Shown: positions 24,879-33,415 of the stretch, one piece after another
Numbering within the stretch: position 1 is the first letter of the stretch
How the letters are laid out: every line of letters starts with the position of its first letter
NCBI RefSeq assembly: GCF_042653545.1
Contig: NZ_JBHSIS010000003.1
Coordinates: 682,001-746,000 of the forward strand
Length of the DNA stretch: 64,000 nucleotides
Origin: Actinophytocola glycyrrhizae
GTDB lineage: Bacteria; Actinomycetota; Actinomycetes; Mycobacteriales; Pseudonocardiaceae
Reading direction: 5' to 3'
Notes under the pieces: generated by a model
What the model saw: only the letters and a program-made list of their open reading frames with translations
What the model was told of the DNA's origin: nothing
Database searches by the model: none
Translations under genes and position numbers: made by a program

Positions 24879-26599
24879 GACAGGTCGTACACCGTGGCGC
24901 CGGACACCTGCTGTGCCTCGTAGTTCTCCGCGACCCACTCGGCGATCCGCGCACCGGCGTCGCTGCCGCCGGTCGCGGTGCCGGACATGCCGCCGTCGCC
25001 GATGAAGTAGCGGACCTGTCCGTTGTGGACATACTCCTGGAACTGTGCCGGCGTCGGCGCGGGGTCGGTGCCGTTGAAGCCGCCAACGGCGAGCACCGGT
25101 CTCCCGGACGCCAGCTGGTAGCCGGCCGCGTTGTTGGACCCGACGGTCGCGGCGGCCCACGTCCGGTCGCTTTCCCGCAGCAACGCCACCAGGTCCGCGC
25201 CGGGCGTCGGCGCGTCGAGCAGACCGCCCATGCCGCCGCCGAGGTTCGTGGTGCCCGCCGCCGGTCCCGCGGCGGGCAGCGCACCGGAATGCGTCGCCGC
25301 CGCCGTCTGCGACGAGTACGCCGCCGGTCCCGCGAGCGCCACGACCGCCGCGAGCACCGCCACCGCCGGGTGCTGTTCGACCAGCAGCAGCAACGCCGCC
25401 ACGGCGAGGCCGAGGACCAGCAGCACCAGCGAGTCCAGCAGCAGGTACGTCTCCAACGCGGTCAGCGCCACCGCGCCGGACAGCACCGCGGCCCCGGTGG
25501 AACCCGTGCGCCACAACGCCACCGCGCCGATCCCGATCACCCCTGCGAGCGCCGGAGCCAGCGCCACCGGGTAGTAGGCGTGGATGATCCCGTCCATGAG
25601 GCTGAACACCACTGCCGTGACCACGAGCCACCCGCCCCACAGCAGCAGCGACGTCCACATCGGACCGCGGCGCCACGTCGCCAGCAGACCGCCGGCCAGC
25701 AGCACCACGGCCGCGGGCAGCAGCCACGCGATCCCGCCCGCCATCTCCGCGCCGAACAGCCGTCCCCACCCGCCACCGGAGCCGCCGCCGCCCACGCTGC
25801 CGACCTCGTCACCGGTCAGGCGGCCGAACCCGTTGTACCCGAACGTCAGCTCCAGCACCGAGTTGTGCTGCGACCCGCCGATGTAGGGCCGGTCGGCGGC
25901 CGGCCACAACGTCACCAGCAGCACCCACCAGCCCGCGCTCACCACCAGCGCGCCGACGGCCACGGCCAGGCCCAGCAACCGGTTGCGCCGCGCGCCGACC
26001 ACCCACGCCAGCCCGAACGCGGGCAGCACCAGGAACGCCTGCAGCATCTTCGTGAGGAACCCGAACCCGACGCACGCACCCGCCAGCGCGAGCCACCGCA
26101 CGCGCCCGTCGTCGATCGCGCGCACGGTCGCGTACGCGCCCGCGGTGAGCAGCAGCACGAGCAGCGCGTCCGGGTTGTTGAACCGGAAGATCAGCACCGC
26201 GACCGGGGTCAGCGCCAGCACGATCCCCGCCAGCAGCGCGGCGGCCTCGCCCGCGACCCGTTTCACCGCCGCGTACAGCAGCCACACGGTCGCGACCCCC
26301 ATCAGTGCCTGTGGCACCAGGATGCTCCACGCGTGCACGCCGAAGATCCGCGCGGACAGGCCCATCACCCACACCGACGCGGGTGTCTTGTCGACGGTGA
26401 TCCCACCCGCCGCGTCGGTCGCGCCGAACAACAGCGCCTGCCAGCTCGTGGCACCGGCCTGCGCGGCCGCCGAGTAGTACGCGTTCGCCCAGCCGGAGGC
26501 GCCCAGGCCCCACAGGTACAGCACGCCGGTGGCGGCGAGCAGGACGGGGAGCACGGGGCGGAAAGCCGTGCGGCGCACGGAAAGGGCCAGGGTGGTCAT
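24875..26599 (-). CDS. GT39-type (ArnT/PMT-like) membrane glycosyltransferase, copy 2
   Basis: I prefer ATG 26599 (MTTLALSVRR), giving 574 aa; the open frame begins 9 nt earlier at a TTG. It shares the layout of copy 1: NAYYSAAAQAGATSWQAL, ITVDKTPASVW, LTKMLQAFLVLPA, HAYYPVALAPALA and a C-terminal extracytoplasmic domain (TWAAATVGSNNAAGYQLASGRPV). It is the first glycosyltransferase of the cassette, 39 nt downstream of the histidine kinase gene, so it is probably co-transcribed with the two-component system. Confidence 0.88.
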   Translation of the reverse strand: MTTLALSVRRTAFRPVLPVLLAATGVLYLWGLGASGWANAYYSAAAQAGATSWQALLFGATDAAGGITVDKTPASVWVMGLSARIFGVHAWSILVPQALMGVATVWLLYAAVKRVAGEAAALLAGIVLALTPVAVLIFRFNNPDALLVLLLTAGAYATVRAIDDGRVRWLALAGACVGFGFLTKMLQAFLVLPAFGLAWVVGARRNRLLGLAVAVGALVVSAGWWVLLVTLWPAADRPYIGGSQHNSVLELTFGYNGFGRLTGDEVGSVGGGGSGGGWGRLFGAEMAGGIAWLLPAAVVLLAGGLLATWRRGPMWTSLLLWGGWLVVTAVVFSLMDGIIHAYYPVALAPALAGVIGIGAVALWRTGSTGAAVLSGAVALTALETYLLLDSLVLLVLGLAVAALLLLVEQHPAVAVLAAVVALAGPAAYSSQTAAATHSGALPAAGPAAGTTNLGGGMGGLLDAPTPGADLVALLRESDRTWAAATVGSNNAAGYQLASGRPVLAVGGFNGTDPAPTPAQFQEYVHNGQVRYFIGDGGMSGTATGGSDAGARIAEWVAENYEAQQVSGATVYDLS

Positions 26600-26638
26600 G
26601 AGACCCAACCTGGCGAGCGTCGCTGGGTGACGCCTTGG

Positions 26639-28117
26639 TCAACCCTGTGCGTGCGCTGTGTCCCGGGGAAGCCGCACGGTGAACCGGGTGTGCCCGTGGC
26701 GGCTGTCGACGGTTACGTGCCCGTGGTGGGCCTGCACGACCGCCGCGACGATCGCCAGCCCCAGCCCGGTGCTGCCCGCGGCGCGGGAGCGGGACGAGTC
26801 ACCGCGCGCGAACCGCTCGAACACCGCGGGCAGCAGGTCGCCGGGGATGCCGGGACCGTCGTCGGTGACCGTCAGCGTCGCGACCTGGTCCGTCGCGGCC
26901 AGTCCGATCGTGACGGTCGTGCCGGGCGGGGTGTGCGTGCGCGCGTTGGACAGCAGGTTCGCGAGCACCTGGTGCAGGCGCGCGTCGTCACCGGGCACGG
27001 TGACCGGGTCGGGCGGCACGTCGAGGCGCCACACCTGCCCTCGGCCCGCGACCTGCGCGTCGCTGACCACGTCCACGACCAGCCGCGAGAGGTCGACCGC
27101 CGCGAACTCCAGCGGGCGGCCGGAGTCCAGGCGCGCCAGCAGGAGCAGGTCCTCGACGAGTGCCGTCATGCGGGCCGCCTCGGACTCGACGCGGCCGAGC
27201 GCGTGCGCGACCTCGGGCGCCACGTCGTCGTCACGGCGGCGGATCAGCTCGGCGTACCCGCGGACGGCGGCCAGCGGGGTCCGCAGCTCGTGGCTGGCGT
27301 CGGCGACGAACTGGCGGACGCGGGTCTCGCTCTCCTGCCGGGCGGTCAGCGCGTCCCGCACGTTGCCGAGCATCCGGTTGAACGCCAGCCCCACCTGGCC
27401 GACCTCGGTGTTCGGGTCGGTGTACCGCTTCGGCACGCGTTCCGCCAGCTCCACCTCGCCCCGGTCCAGCGGCAGGTCGGCGACCCGGCCCGCGGTGGCC
27501 GCGACCCGGCGCAGGGGCTGCAGCGCCCGCCGGACGATGAACGCACCCGCCACGGCCGCGGCCAGCAGCCCGGCGAGGGCCACACCGCCCATGATCAGCC
27601 CGGCGCTGAGCAGGACGTCGTTGACGTCGGCCATCGGCAGTCCGGTCACCGACGTCAGGCCGTTGGGGAGTTCGCGGGCGACCAGCCGGTACTCGCCGAG
27701 GTCGCCGATGGTCGCGGTGCGGGGTTTGCCGTCCGCGAGCACAGCCCGGACATCGGCCTCCTCGGCGGCGGTCAGGGTGCGCGGCTGGTTGGTGCTCGTC
27801 TCCTGCCACCCCGCCGTGGTGTCGCCGAGGTAGAGCGCGCTGATGGTGCCGGTCGCCTGCCTCGGTGGGGTTTCGAACTCGAGGTCGGGGCGCGGGGGGT
27901 TGCCGGGGCCATGGTTGTCGACGATCATCACCGTCTTGCCGCTGGCGTCCTCGAGCCGGTCGTCGAGCTGGTCGACGAGGAAGGCGCGGAGCGCGATCTC
28001 CGAGATGGCCACGATGACCACGCACACCAGCGCGAGCAGGACGATCTGCTCGAAGATGAGCCGCCGCTTCAGCGACCAGCTCGCCACGCCCCGCTCAGCC
28101 TGCGGGCTTGAGGACAT
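26639..28117 (-). CDS. Two-component sensor histidine kinase (HAMP, HisKA)
   Basis: 492 aa from ATG 28117. Two membrane segments (about residues 20-45 and 165-192) flank an extracytoplasmic sensor region. HAMP follows (RRALQPLRRVAATAGRVAD). The catalytic core has H-box ASHELRTPLAAVRGYAELI, N-box LLSNARTHTPP, G1 DDGPGIP and G2 GSTGLGLAIV. The start overlaps the end of the response regulator gene by 23 bp. It likely phosphorylates that regulator to control the downstream glycosyltransferase cassette or the divergent exported protein. Confidence 0.93.
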   Translation of the reverse strand: MSSSPQAERGVASWSLKRRLIFEQIVLLALVCVVIVAISEIALRAFLVDQLDDRLEDASGKTVMIVDNHGPGNPPRPDLEFETPPRQATGTISALYLGDTTAGWQETSTNQPRTLTAAEEADVRAVLADGKPRTATIGDLGEYRLVARELPNGLTSVTGLPMADVNDVLLSAGLIMGGVALAGLLAAAVAGAFIVRRALQPLRRVAATAGRVADLPLDRGEVELAERVPKRYTDPNTEVGQVGLAFNRMLGNVRDALTARQESETRVRQFVADASHELRTPLAAVRGYAELIRRRDDDVAPEVAHALGRVESEAARMTALVEDLLLLARLDSGRPLEFAAVDLSRLVVDVVSDAQVAGRGQVWRLDVPPDPVTVPGDDARLHQVLANLLSNARTHTPPGTTVTIGLAATDQVATLTVTDDGPGIPGDLLPAVFERFARGDSSRSRAAGSTGLGLAIVAAVVQAHHGHVTVDSRHGHTRFTVRLPRDTAHAQG

Positions 28118-28811
28118 AGCCCGCGCCCCGCATCGTGTGGATCATCGGCGTGCGGCCGGCGTCGATCTTCTTGCGCAGGTAGGAGATGTACAGCTCGACG
28201 ATGTTGGCCTGGCCGCCGAAGTCGTAGTGCCACACCCGGTCGAGGATCTGCGCCTTCGACAGCACCCGGCGCGGGTTGCGCATCAGGTACCGCAGCAGCT
28301 CGAACTCGGTGGCGGTGAGGTCGACCAGCTCGCCGCCGCGGTGGACCTCGCGGCTGTCCTCGTCGAGGGTGAGGTCGCCGACGACCAGCGACGCGCCCGT
28401 CGACGCCTCGGTCACGCCGGTGCGGCGGAGCAGGGCCCGCAGGCGCAGCGTGACCTCCTCGAGGCTGAACGGTTTGGTGACGTAGTCGTCGCCGCCCGCG
28501 GTGAGGCCCGCGATGCGGTCCTCGACGGCGTCCTTCGCGGTGAGGAACAGGACGGGCAGCGTCGGCAGGTCGGCCCGCATGCGGCGGAGGACCTCCAGGC
28601 CGTCGACGTCGGGCAGCATGACGTCGAGGACGACGGCGTCCGGCCGGAACTCGCGGGCCACGCGGACCGCCTTGAGACCGTCGGGGGCACTGCGAATGTC
28701 CCAGCCCTCCAGGCGCAACGCCATCGTGACGAGCTCGGCCAGCGCGGCCTCGTCGTCGACCACCAGGACGCGGACGGGTCGGCCGTCCGGTCGTCGCAGC
28801 TCACTCCGCAT
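28095..28811 (-). CDS. OmpR/PhoB-type response regulator
   Basis: 238 aa from ATG 28811 (MRSELRRPDG); the open frame to 28919 includes promoter repeats and was rejected. The receiver domain has acidic pair VVDDEAAL, phospho-Asp in VVLDVMLPDVDGLEVL, and LFLTAKDAVEDRIAGLTAGGDDYVTKPF with the conserved Thr and Lys. The C-terminal winged helix (LTATEFELLRYLMRNPRRVLSKAQILDRVWHYDF...YISYLRKKID) is OmpR/PhoB type. Upstream lie seven CTGTG/CACAG boxes, a probable autoregulated operator. Confidence 0.94.
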   Translation of the reverse strand: MRSELRRPDGRPVRVLVVDDEAALAELVTMALRLEGWDIRSAPDGLKAVRVAREFRPDAVVLDVMLPDVDGLEVLRRMRADLPTLPVLFLTAKDAVEDRIAGLTAGGDDYVTKPFSLEEVTLRLRALLRRTGVTEASTGASLVVGDLTLDEDSREVHRGGELVDLTATEFELLRYLMRNPRRVLSKAQILDRVWHYDFGGQANIVELYISYLRKKIDAGRTPMIHTMRGAGYVLKPAG

Positions 28812-28844
28812 AGGAACAGGGTCGCCCGCGAGGGTGTGGTTCCG

Positions 28845-28921
28845 CTGTGTGAAACCTGTGGATTCGCTGTGTCGGGGGAGGGTCACAGCGGTTGCCCACA
28901 GCGAGCACAGGTCACGCACAG
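28845..28921. promoter_or_regulatory. Facing arrays of CTGTG/CACAG boxes at ~11-bp spacing (response-regulator operator)
   Basis: CTGTG occurs at 28845, 28856 and 28867 (exact 11-bp steps). Its complement CACAG follows at 28884, 28897, 28906 and 28917 (13, 9 and 11 bp). The 133-bp gap lies between the divergent response regulator and small exported-protein genes. OmpR/PhoB regulators bind direct repeats of about 11 bp, so this is the likely binding region for the adjacent regulator. Confidence 0.6.
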
Positions 28922-28944
28922 GTACGGCCCGGACGCTGTTCGGT

Positions 28945-29466
28945 ATGAGTACGGAACAGACAGAGACACCTCAGTGGGGCGCCCCGCCACCGCCGGCCCA
29001 GCCGCGCACCCGGTGGTCGGTGAAGCGCATCGCGGTCGCGGTGGCGATCGCGGTCGGCATCGCGGCGGCGGGCGGCGTCGCCATCTACGCCGCGAGCGGC
29101 TCGACCGCCGCGGAACAGGGCGGCCCCGGTGGCGGCCGCACCGGTGGCCCGATGCTCGTCGGCGGACCGATGGGCGGGATGTCCGGTATCGACCACGGCG
29201 AGTTCCTGACCGGCGAGATCACCGAGCTGACGGACGACTCGATCACCGCGGCGAGCGAGGACGGCTACACGAGGACCTACGTGATCGACGACGGGACCGA
29301 GCTGACCGACGGCATCGAGAAGGGCGACGAGGTGACGATCGTCGCCACCACCGACGGCGACATCGCGACGGCCGAGTCGGTCATGGAGATGGGCACGATG
29401 CCCCAGCGCCGCGCCGGCGGCGGCCCGCCCCAGAACGGCGACCGCGGCCAGGACGGCGGCAACTGA
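28945..29466 (+). CDS. Membrane-anchored exported protein of unknown function (DUF5666-like)
   Basis: 173 aa from ATG 28945. A Pro-rich cytoplasmic head (residues 1-25) is followed by one membrane segment (IAVAVAIAVGIAAAGGVAIYAA, about 30-51). A Gly/Met-rich linker leads to a small beta domain (EFLTGEITELTDDSITAASEDGYTRTYVIDDGT...VTIVATTDGDIATAESV) resembling DUF5666. It is divergent from the response regulator and shares its operator region. It is probably a target of the two-component system. Confidence 0.8.
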   Translation: MSTEQTETPQWGAPPPPAQPRTRWSVKRIAVAVAIAVGIAAAGGVAIYAASGSTAAEQGGPGGGRTGGPMLVGGPMGGMSGIDHGEFLTGEITELTDDSITAASEDGYTRTYVIDDGTELTDGIEKGDEVTIVATTDGDIATAESVMEMGTMPQRRAGGGPPQNGDRGQDGGN

Positions 29467-29471
29467 GCCCC

Positions 29472-29640
29472 GGGCGGCCGCCGGCCCCCGAGAACCAGCG
29501 TAGAGCGCCGCACCGACAGGGGCGGGCCGTGCTGGGTGAGTTGTCCACAGGGTGCCGGGTTGTCCACAGGCCCGGGCAGCGGACCGCCGTTTCCGTCGGT
29601 GCCCGCCGTTACGCTGGATTCCGGGGGCCGGCGGCCGCCC
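29472..29640. repeat. Long inverted repeat with two DnaA-box-like sites in its loop
   Basis: The arms 29472-29490 and 29622-29640 are perfect 19-bp complements. They continue through a 4-nt mismatch into a further 8-bp match (29495-29502 with 29610-29617). The 107-nt loop holds TTGTCCACA twice (29541-29549 and 29560-29568). It lies between convergent genes and could be a two-sided terminator. The boxes equal the actinobacterial DnaA-box consensus but no origin genes are near. Confidence 0.65.
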
Positions 29641-29644
29641 TCGG

Positions 29645-30994
29645 TCAGGGCGCCGCGGTTTCCGTCGTGGCCGGTTCCGGCGGGACCACGCAGTCCTGGG
29701 GCTCGCCAGCCAGCTCGCCGACCACCTCGGCCGCCGTGTCCGGCAGGTCGCACTGCCCGGCCGGTACCACCTCGGTCGCGTCCACCGACGGCTCCGACGG
29801 CGGCGCTGGCTCGGACGGCGGCGCTGGCTCGGACGGCGGCGCTGGCTCGGACGGCGGCGCTGGCTCGGACGGCGGTGGCGGCTCGGATGGCGGCGCTGGC
29901 TCGGATGGCGGCGCTGGCTCGGATGGCGGCGCTGGCTCGGATGGCGGCGCTGGCTCGGATGGCGGCGCTGGCTCGGATGGCGGCGCTGGCTCGGACGGCG
30001 GTGTCGGCTCGGATGGCGGCGTCGGCAAGGTCGGCGGCGGAGTGGTCGGTGGCGTGGTCGGTGGCGTCGAAGGAGGTGTCGACGGTGGCGTGGTCGGCGG
30101 TGTGCTGGGTGCCGTGGTCGGCGGTTGCGACGGCGAGCTGGTCGGTGGTGCGCTCGTCGAGGTCGGGGCCTCCGGTGGCAGCCACGAGACGTCGGTGACG
30201 TCGGCGACCGACAACGTGTTGTCCCGGTAGATCGCCATCCACGAGCGGACCAGCGCCAGGTAGCTGACCGAGTGGTTGTAGCTCAGCACCGCCTCGTCCA
30301 GCCCCTCGGGCGTGCCGAGGTCGCGGTCAGCGGCGCACAGGTAGCGCGCCGCGGCCAGGCTCGCGTCGTACACGTTCTGCGGGTCGCGCCTGCCGTCGTC
30401 GTTGCCGTCGGACCGCCACTTCGACCACGTGCCCGGGATGAACTGCATCGGGCCCACCGCGCGGTCCCACGACGTGTCCTCGTCGAGCGTGCCGCCGTCG
30501 GTGTCGTGGATCGCCGCGAACGGGCCGCCGTCGAGCACCGGGCCGAGGATGGGGGACAGCGCCCGCCCGGTCGCGTCCACCCGGCCGCCGCGGGCGTGGC
30601 CGGACTCGACCTTCCCGATCGCCGCGAGCAGCTCGACCGGGAGGTGGCAGTCCGGCTGCACCAGGTTGGTCCGCTCCACCGCCAGCCGGTAGGCCGCCAG
30701 CACGGTCGCCGGGATGGTGCCCGTCGCCGACGGCGGCAGCGCGTTGACGAACCTGCTGCTCGCCAGATGGCTTTCCACCAGCGGGAACGTGAGGTCGGGA
30801 TGGGTGCCGCCGTCCGAGGGCACCGGCGTTCGGTCACTCACCACGGGTGCCTCGGTGATCGCCGGTGCGGCCGAGGAGGCCGCCGACGCCGCCAGGAGCA
30901 CCGCGCCGATCGCCGCCAGCCCAGCGGAGGGCCGCCGTACCCGGCGGGGCACGCCGCCGGTCCGCGTGATCGTCCGTGCGTTCCTCTTCGGCAC
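29645..30994 (-). CDS. Secreted lytic transglycosylase with PPSEPA repeat tail
   Basis: 449 aa from GTG 30994 with a signal peptide (RRPSAGLAAIGAVLLAASAASSAAPA). Residues ~100-265 form a goose-lysozyme/MltB-like transglycosylase domain: LPVELLAAIGKVESGHARGG with the catalytic Glu, WDRAVGPMQFIPGTWSKW, DGNDDGRRDPQNVYDASLAAARYLC and VLSYNHSVSYLALV. A Thr/Pro-rich stretch and 13 PPSEP hexapeptides precede a short C-terminal domain with two Cys. It would cleave peptidoglycan; the tail probably spans or anchors in the wall. Confidence 0.9.
   Translation of the reverse strand: MPKRNARTITRTGGVPRRVRRPSAGLAAIGAVLLAASAASSAAPAITEAPVVSDRTPVPSDGGTHPDLTFPLVESHLASSRFVNALPPSATGTIPATVLAAYRLAVERTNLVQPDCHLPVELLAAIGKVESGHARGGRVDATGRALSPILGPVLDGGPFAAIHDTDGGTLDEDTSWDRAVGPMQFIPGTWSKWRSDGNDDGRRDPQNVYDASLAAARYLCAADRDLGTPEGLDEAVLSYNHSVSYLALVRSWMAIYRDNTLSVADVTDVSWLPPEAPTSTSAPPTSSPSQPPTTAPSTPPTTPPSTPPSTPPTTPPTTPPPTLPTPPSEPTPPSEPAPPSEPAPPSEPAPPSEPAPPSEPAPPSEPAPPSEPPPPSEPAPPSEPAPPSEPAPPSEPAPPSEPSVDATEVVPAGQCDLPDTAAEVVGELAGEPQDCVVPPEPATTETAAP
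29791..30024. repeat. 18-bp coding minisatellite, 13 copies (PPSEPA)
   Basis: Thirteen in-frame 18-bp units start at 29791 and recur every 18 bp through 30007. They encode (A/T/P)PPSEP in the transglycosylase tail. Units differ mainly at a silent GAC/GAT position; a block of GAT units (about 29881-29988) suggests a recent amplification. Copy number is likely to vary between strains. Confidence 0.85.
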
Positions 30995-31087
30995 CCCGAT
31001 CCACCCCTTCGATTCCCCTGTGGACAGGTGAACCCAAGCCAGTAGAGCACCGGGGCGACACGGGAGACAGCAATCGTGGGCACGACG

Positions 31088-31101
31088 TACCCGATCGGGT
31101 A
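31088..31101. promoter_or_regulatory. 14-bp palindrome TACCCGATCGGGTA upstream of the transglycosylase gene
   Basis: A perfect palindrome lies about 95 bp upstream of the GTG start, in the gap between the co-directional M14 peptidase and transglycosylase genes. It may be a repressor site. No binding family is recognised. Confidence 0.3.
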
Positions 31102-31136
31102 ATCAAGCCAGCCTCATTAGTGACAGTGCCCTGCTC

Positions 31137-31163
31137 GGAGCGTCACGACGGCGGTGACGCTCC
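31137..31163 (-). terminator. Hairpin immediately after the M14 peptidase stop
   Basis: GGAGCGTCAC (31137-31146) pairs perfectly with GTGACGCTCC (31154-31163) around a 7-nt loop, directly adjoining the TGA of the peptidase gene. A 10-bp GC-rich stem without a U-run fits actinobacterial termination. Confidence 0.65.
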
Positions 31164-32183
31164 TCAGTCAGTTGCCTCCACGGTGGCACCGGCACCGGCA
31201 CCCACCGGGGCGCCGCGTGGCGGGATGGCGTCCGCACGGGCCGGATCGACCCGCTTCAGCGAGCCGTCGGCCGCGGTCTGGCTGACGGTCAGCATCACCA
31301 GGTAGGCCGCCCGGATCTGCGACTGCTCGTCGTCGATCGCGGACAGCTCCAGCAGCACGCTCGCGCTGCCGCGCAGGCCGTAGGCGTTGCGGGCGATGCC
31401 CTGGTAGTCCCCGCCGGGGTACTGGCTGACGTTGCCGCCTGCCAGGTGGTCGATGGTCCGCCGCGCCACGACCGTCACCTGCTTGGCCGCGTCCACCGCG
31501 GCGGGCGCGACACCGGGGTGCGTCGGCCACATCAGCGACGCGGTGATCTCGCGGCCGTCGTCGTCGAGGTAGCGGCCCTGCATGTGGAAGTCGATCGTGA
31601 TGTGCGGCCGGAACCCGGCGTACGCGCGCTGGATGTGCCCGGCCTCCGTCGCCGGGTTGTCCCCGGGTGCCACGGCCGGGTCGTGGTACCGGTTGATGTC
31701 GTAGCCCTTGCCCTTCTCGCCGTACTCGGGGTCGGCGTCCGGGTCGTAGTTGTACCGCCAGTTCCTGGTGTGCCCGTCCGGGTTGGCGCGCACCACCACG
31801 TCGAGCGTGACCCGCGAGAGCAGCCACCGGTGCCAGACCGTGTTCGGCACCCCGACGGTGCGCAGGAACTCGACCGCGGCGGGCGTGCCGAGCGGTTCGT
31901 TGCCGTGCTGCTGGGTGATGAACTGGATCCGCACCGGCCCGTGCCCGAGGCGCGCGGCCAGGACCGGCCTGCCCTCGTTGGTGGCGCCGATGCCGCGGAC
32001 CTCGATCCGTCCGTGACTCCTGCGCGCGAGGTCTTTCAGCTGTGCGGCGAGGACTTCGTTGCTCGGCCGGGGGTCGACCGTGTGGGTGAGCGGTGCGGTG
32101 GACTGTGCCTGAGCGGGCGCGGTCAGCGAGACGAGCGCCATCGTGGTCGCGGCGGTCAGCGCGAGCAGGGTACGTGAGCGCAT
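31164..32183 (-). CDS. Secreted M14-family zinc carboxypeptidase
   Basis: 339 aa from ATG 32183, which gives a clear signal peptide (MRSRTLLALTAATTMALVSLTAPAQAQ); the open frame to 32726 is antisense to the MFS gene. Zinc-ligand motif HGNEP (residues ~93-97) and the distal His in TIDFHMQG fit M14 peptidases. LLELSAID carries a candidate catalytic Glu. A conserved VRANPDGHTRNWRYNYDPDADPEY segment supports the family. It would trim peptides or peptidoglycan stems outside the cell. Confidence 0.88.
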   Translation of the reverse strand: MRSRTLLALTAATTMALVSLTAPAQAQSTAPLTHTVDPRPSNEVLAAQLKDLARRSHGRIEVRGIGATNEGRPVLAARLGHGPVRIQFITQQHGNEPLGTPAAVEFLRTVGVPNTVWHRWLLSRVTLDVVVRANPDGHTRNWRYNYDPDADPEYGEKGKGYDINRYHDPAVAPGDNPATEAGHIQRAYAGFRPHITIDFHMQGRYLDDDGREITASLMWPTHPGVAPAAVDAAKQVTVVARRTIDHLAGGNVSQYPGGDYQGIARNAYGLRGSASVLLELSAIDDEQSQIRAAYLVMLTVSQTAADGSLKRVDPARADAIPPRGAPVGAGAGATVEATD

Positions 32184-32224
32184 GCGAACCAAACTCGCAC
32201 GTACCGGCGTGGGTGACAAGGGCG

Positions 32225-33409
32225 TCAGGTGCGGCCCTTCAGCCCGGCCGCGGTCGCGATGGTCGCCACCAGGCCGAGGCCACCGGCCGCGACCAGCGTC
32301 ACCGGCGCCGACGTCAGGTCCAGCAGCACGCTTCCGCCCACATAGGACAGTGCGGCCGCGATCCCGATCGCGCCGTACAGGTTCCCGAACACCCGGCCCA
32401 GCATCGCCGCGGGGACCAGCCGGGGCAGCAACGTGTTCGTCGCGACGTCCATCGCCGCGATGCCCAGCCCGCGCACCGCCTGCACGGTGAACGCCGCCGC
32501 CACCGCCCATGCCAGCCCGGTCAGCAGGTTGCCCGCACTGCTCACCGCGAACCCGGCGATCAGCAGCACCCCCATCGGCACCCGGCGCCCCGCGGAACTC
32601 AGCAACGTGTACCCGGCGAGCAGCCCGATCCCCACCGCGGCGAGGAGCAGCGCCACCGCCGAGTCGCCCGCGCCGAACGTGTCGTGCGCGAGGAACACCA
32701 ACGCCACGTCGTCGACCCCGTTGCACGCCACCACCGCACAGAACCCGAGTGTGATCGCCCGCACCGCCCTGTTCGACCAGATGAACCGCACGCCCTCGCG
32801 TGCCGACCCCAGCAACCCGCCCTCGGCGGGCGCGGGCCGCAGCGACGGCACGGCCAGCAGCAGCAACGCGGACAGCCCGAAGGTCGCCGCGTCCACCACC
32901 AGCACACCGGGCACGCCGACGAAACCCACCAGTCCCGCGGCCAGCAGCGGCCCGAGCACCTCACCCGCGTTGGCGCCGAACCCCAGCAACGCGTTGGCGG
33001 CGGGGAGATCCTCGTCGGCCACGAGCGCGGGCATCGCCGCCCGGGACGCGGGCAGGAACACCTGTCCCGCCACCGCTCGCAACGCCACCAGCACCAGCAA
33101 CAGCGGCAGCGGTGGCAACGTCAGCGCGATCACGAGGACCAGCCCGCCCTGCACGACCTCCGCGACCAGCATCACGCGCCGCAGGTCGAACCGGTCGCTG
33201 ATCGCACCGGTCAGCGGGCCCAGGAGCGACGGAGCGAAGTCACCCACCAGCAACAGCAACGCGACCGCGAGCGCGTCCCCCGTGCGGTCGGCGACCAGCA
33301 GCATCAACGCGACGAGGCTGAGCGCGTCGCCGGTCAGCGACACGATCCTGGCCGTGGCCAGTGCGCCGAAGGGCCGGTTGGTCCGGACCAGGCGGATCGT
33401 GTCGATCAC
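32225..33409 (-). CDS. MFS transporter
   Basis: 394 aa from GTG 33409 with about 12 membrane segments. TM1-2 loop APSLLGPLTGAISDRFDLRRVML carries the D-x-x-x-R-R pattern of MFS motif A, and the second half holds SSAGRRVPMGVLLIAGF. It resembles the MFS_3/enterobactin-exporter-type group, but the substrate cannot be assigned. It lies 6 nt from the end of the upstream ABC permease gene, so may be the last gene of that operon. Confidence 0.85.
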   Translation of the reverse strand: MIDTIRLVRTNRPFGALATARIVSLTGDALSLVALMLLVADRTGDALAVALLLLVGDFAPSLLGPLTGAISDRFDLRRVMLVAEVVQGGLVLVIALTLPPLPLLLVLVALRAVAGQVFLPASRAAMPALVADEDLPAANALLGFGANAGEVLGPLLAAGLVGFVGVPGVLVVDAATFGLSALLLLAVPSLRPAPAEGGLLGSAREGVRFIWSNRAVRAITLGFCAVVACNGVDDVALVFLAHDTFGAGDSAVALLLAAVGIGLLAGYTLLSSAGRRVPMGVLLIAGFAVSSAGNLLTGLAWAVAAAFTVQAVRGLGIAAMDVATNTLLPRLVPAAMLGRVFGNLYGAIGIAAALSYVGGSVLLDLTSAPVTLVAAGGLGLVATIATAAGLKGRT

Positions 33410-33415
33410 GAGGGG

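Noticed and set aside
29541..29568. Two TTGTCCACA boxes as the replication origin
   Set aside because: Only two boxes, no AT-rich unwinding region and no dnaA/dnaN/gyrB genes nearby.
30995..31140. A c-di-AMP (ydaO-type) riboswitch upstream of the wall hydrolase
   Set aside because: Such riboswitches often precede actinobacterial wall hydrolases, but I could not find the conserved core sequences; only a 14-bp palindrome is clear.
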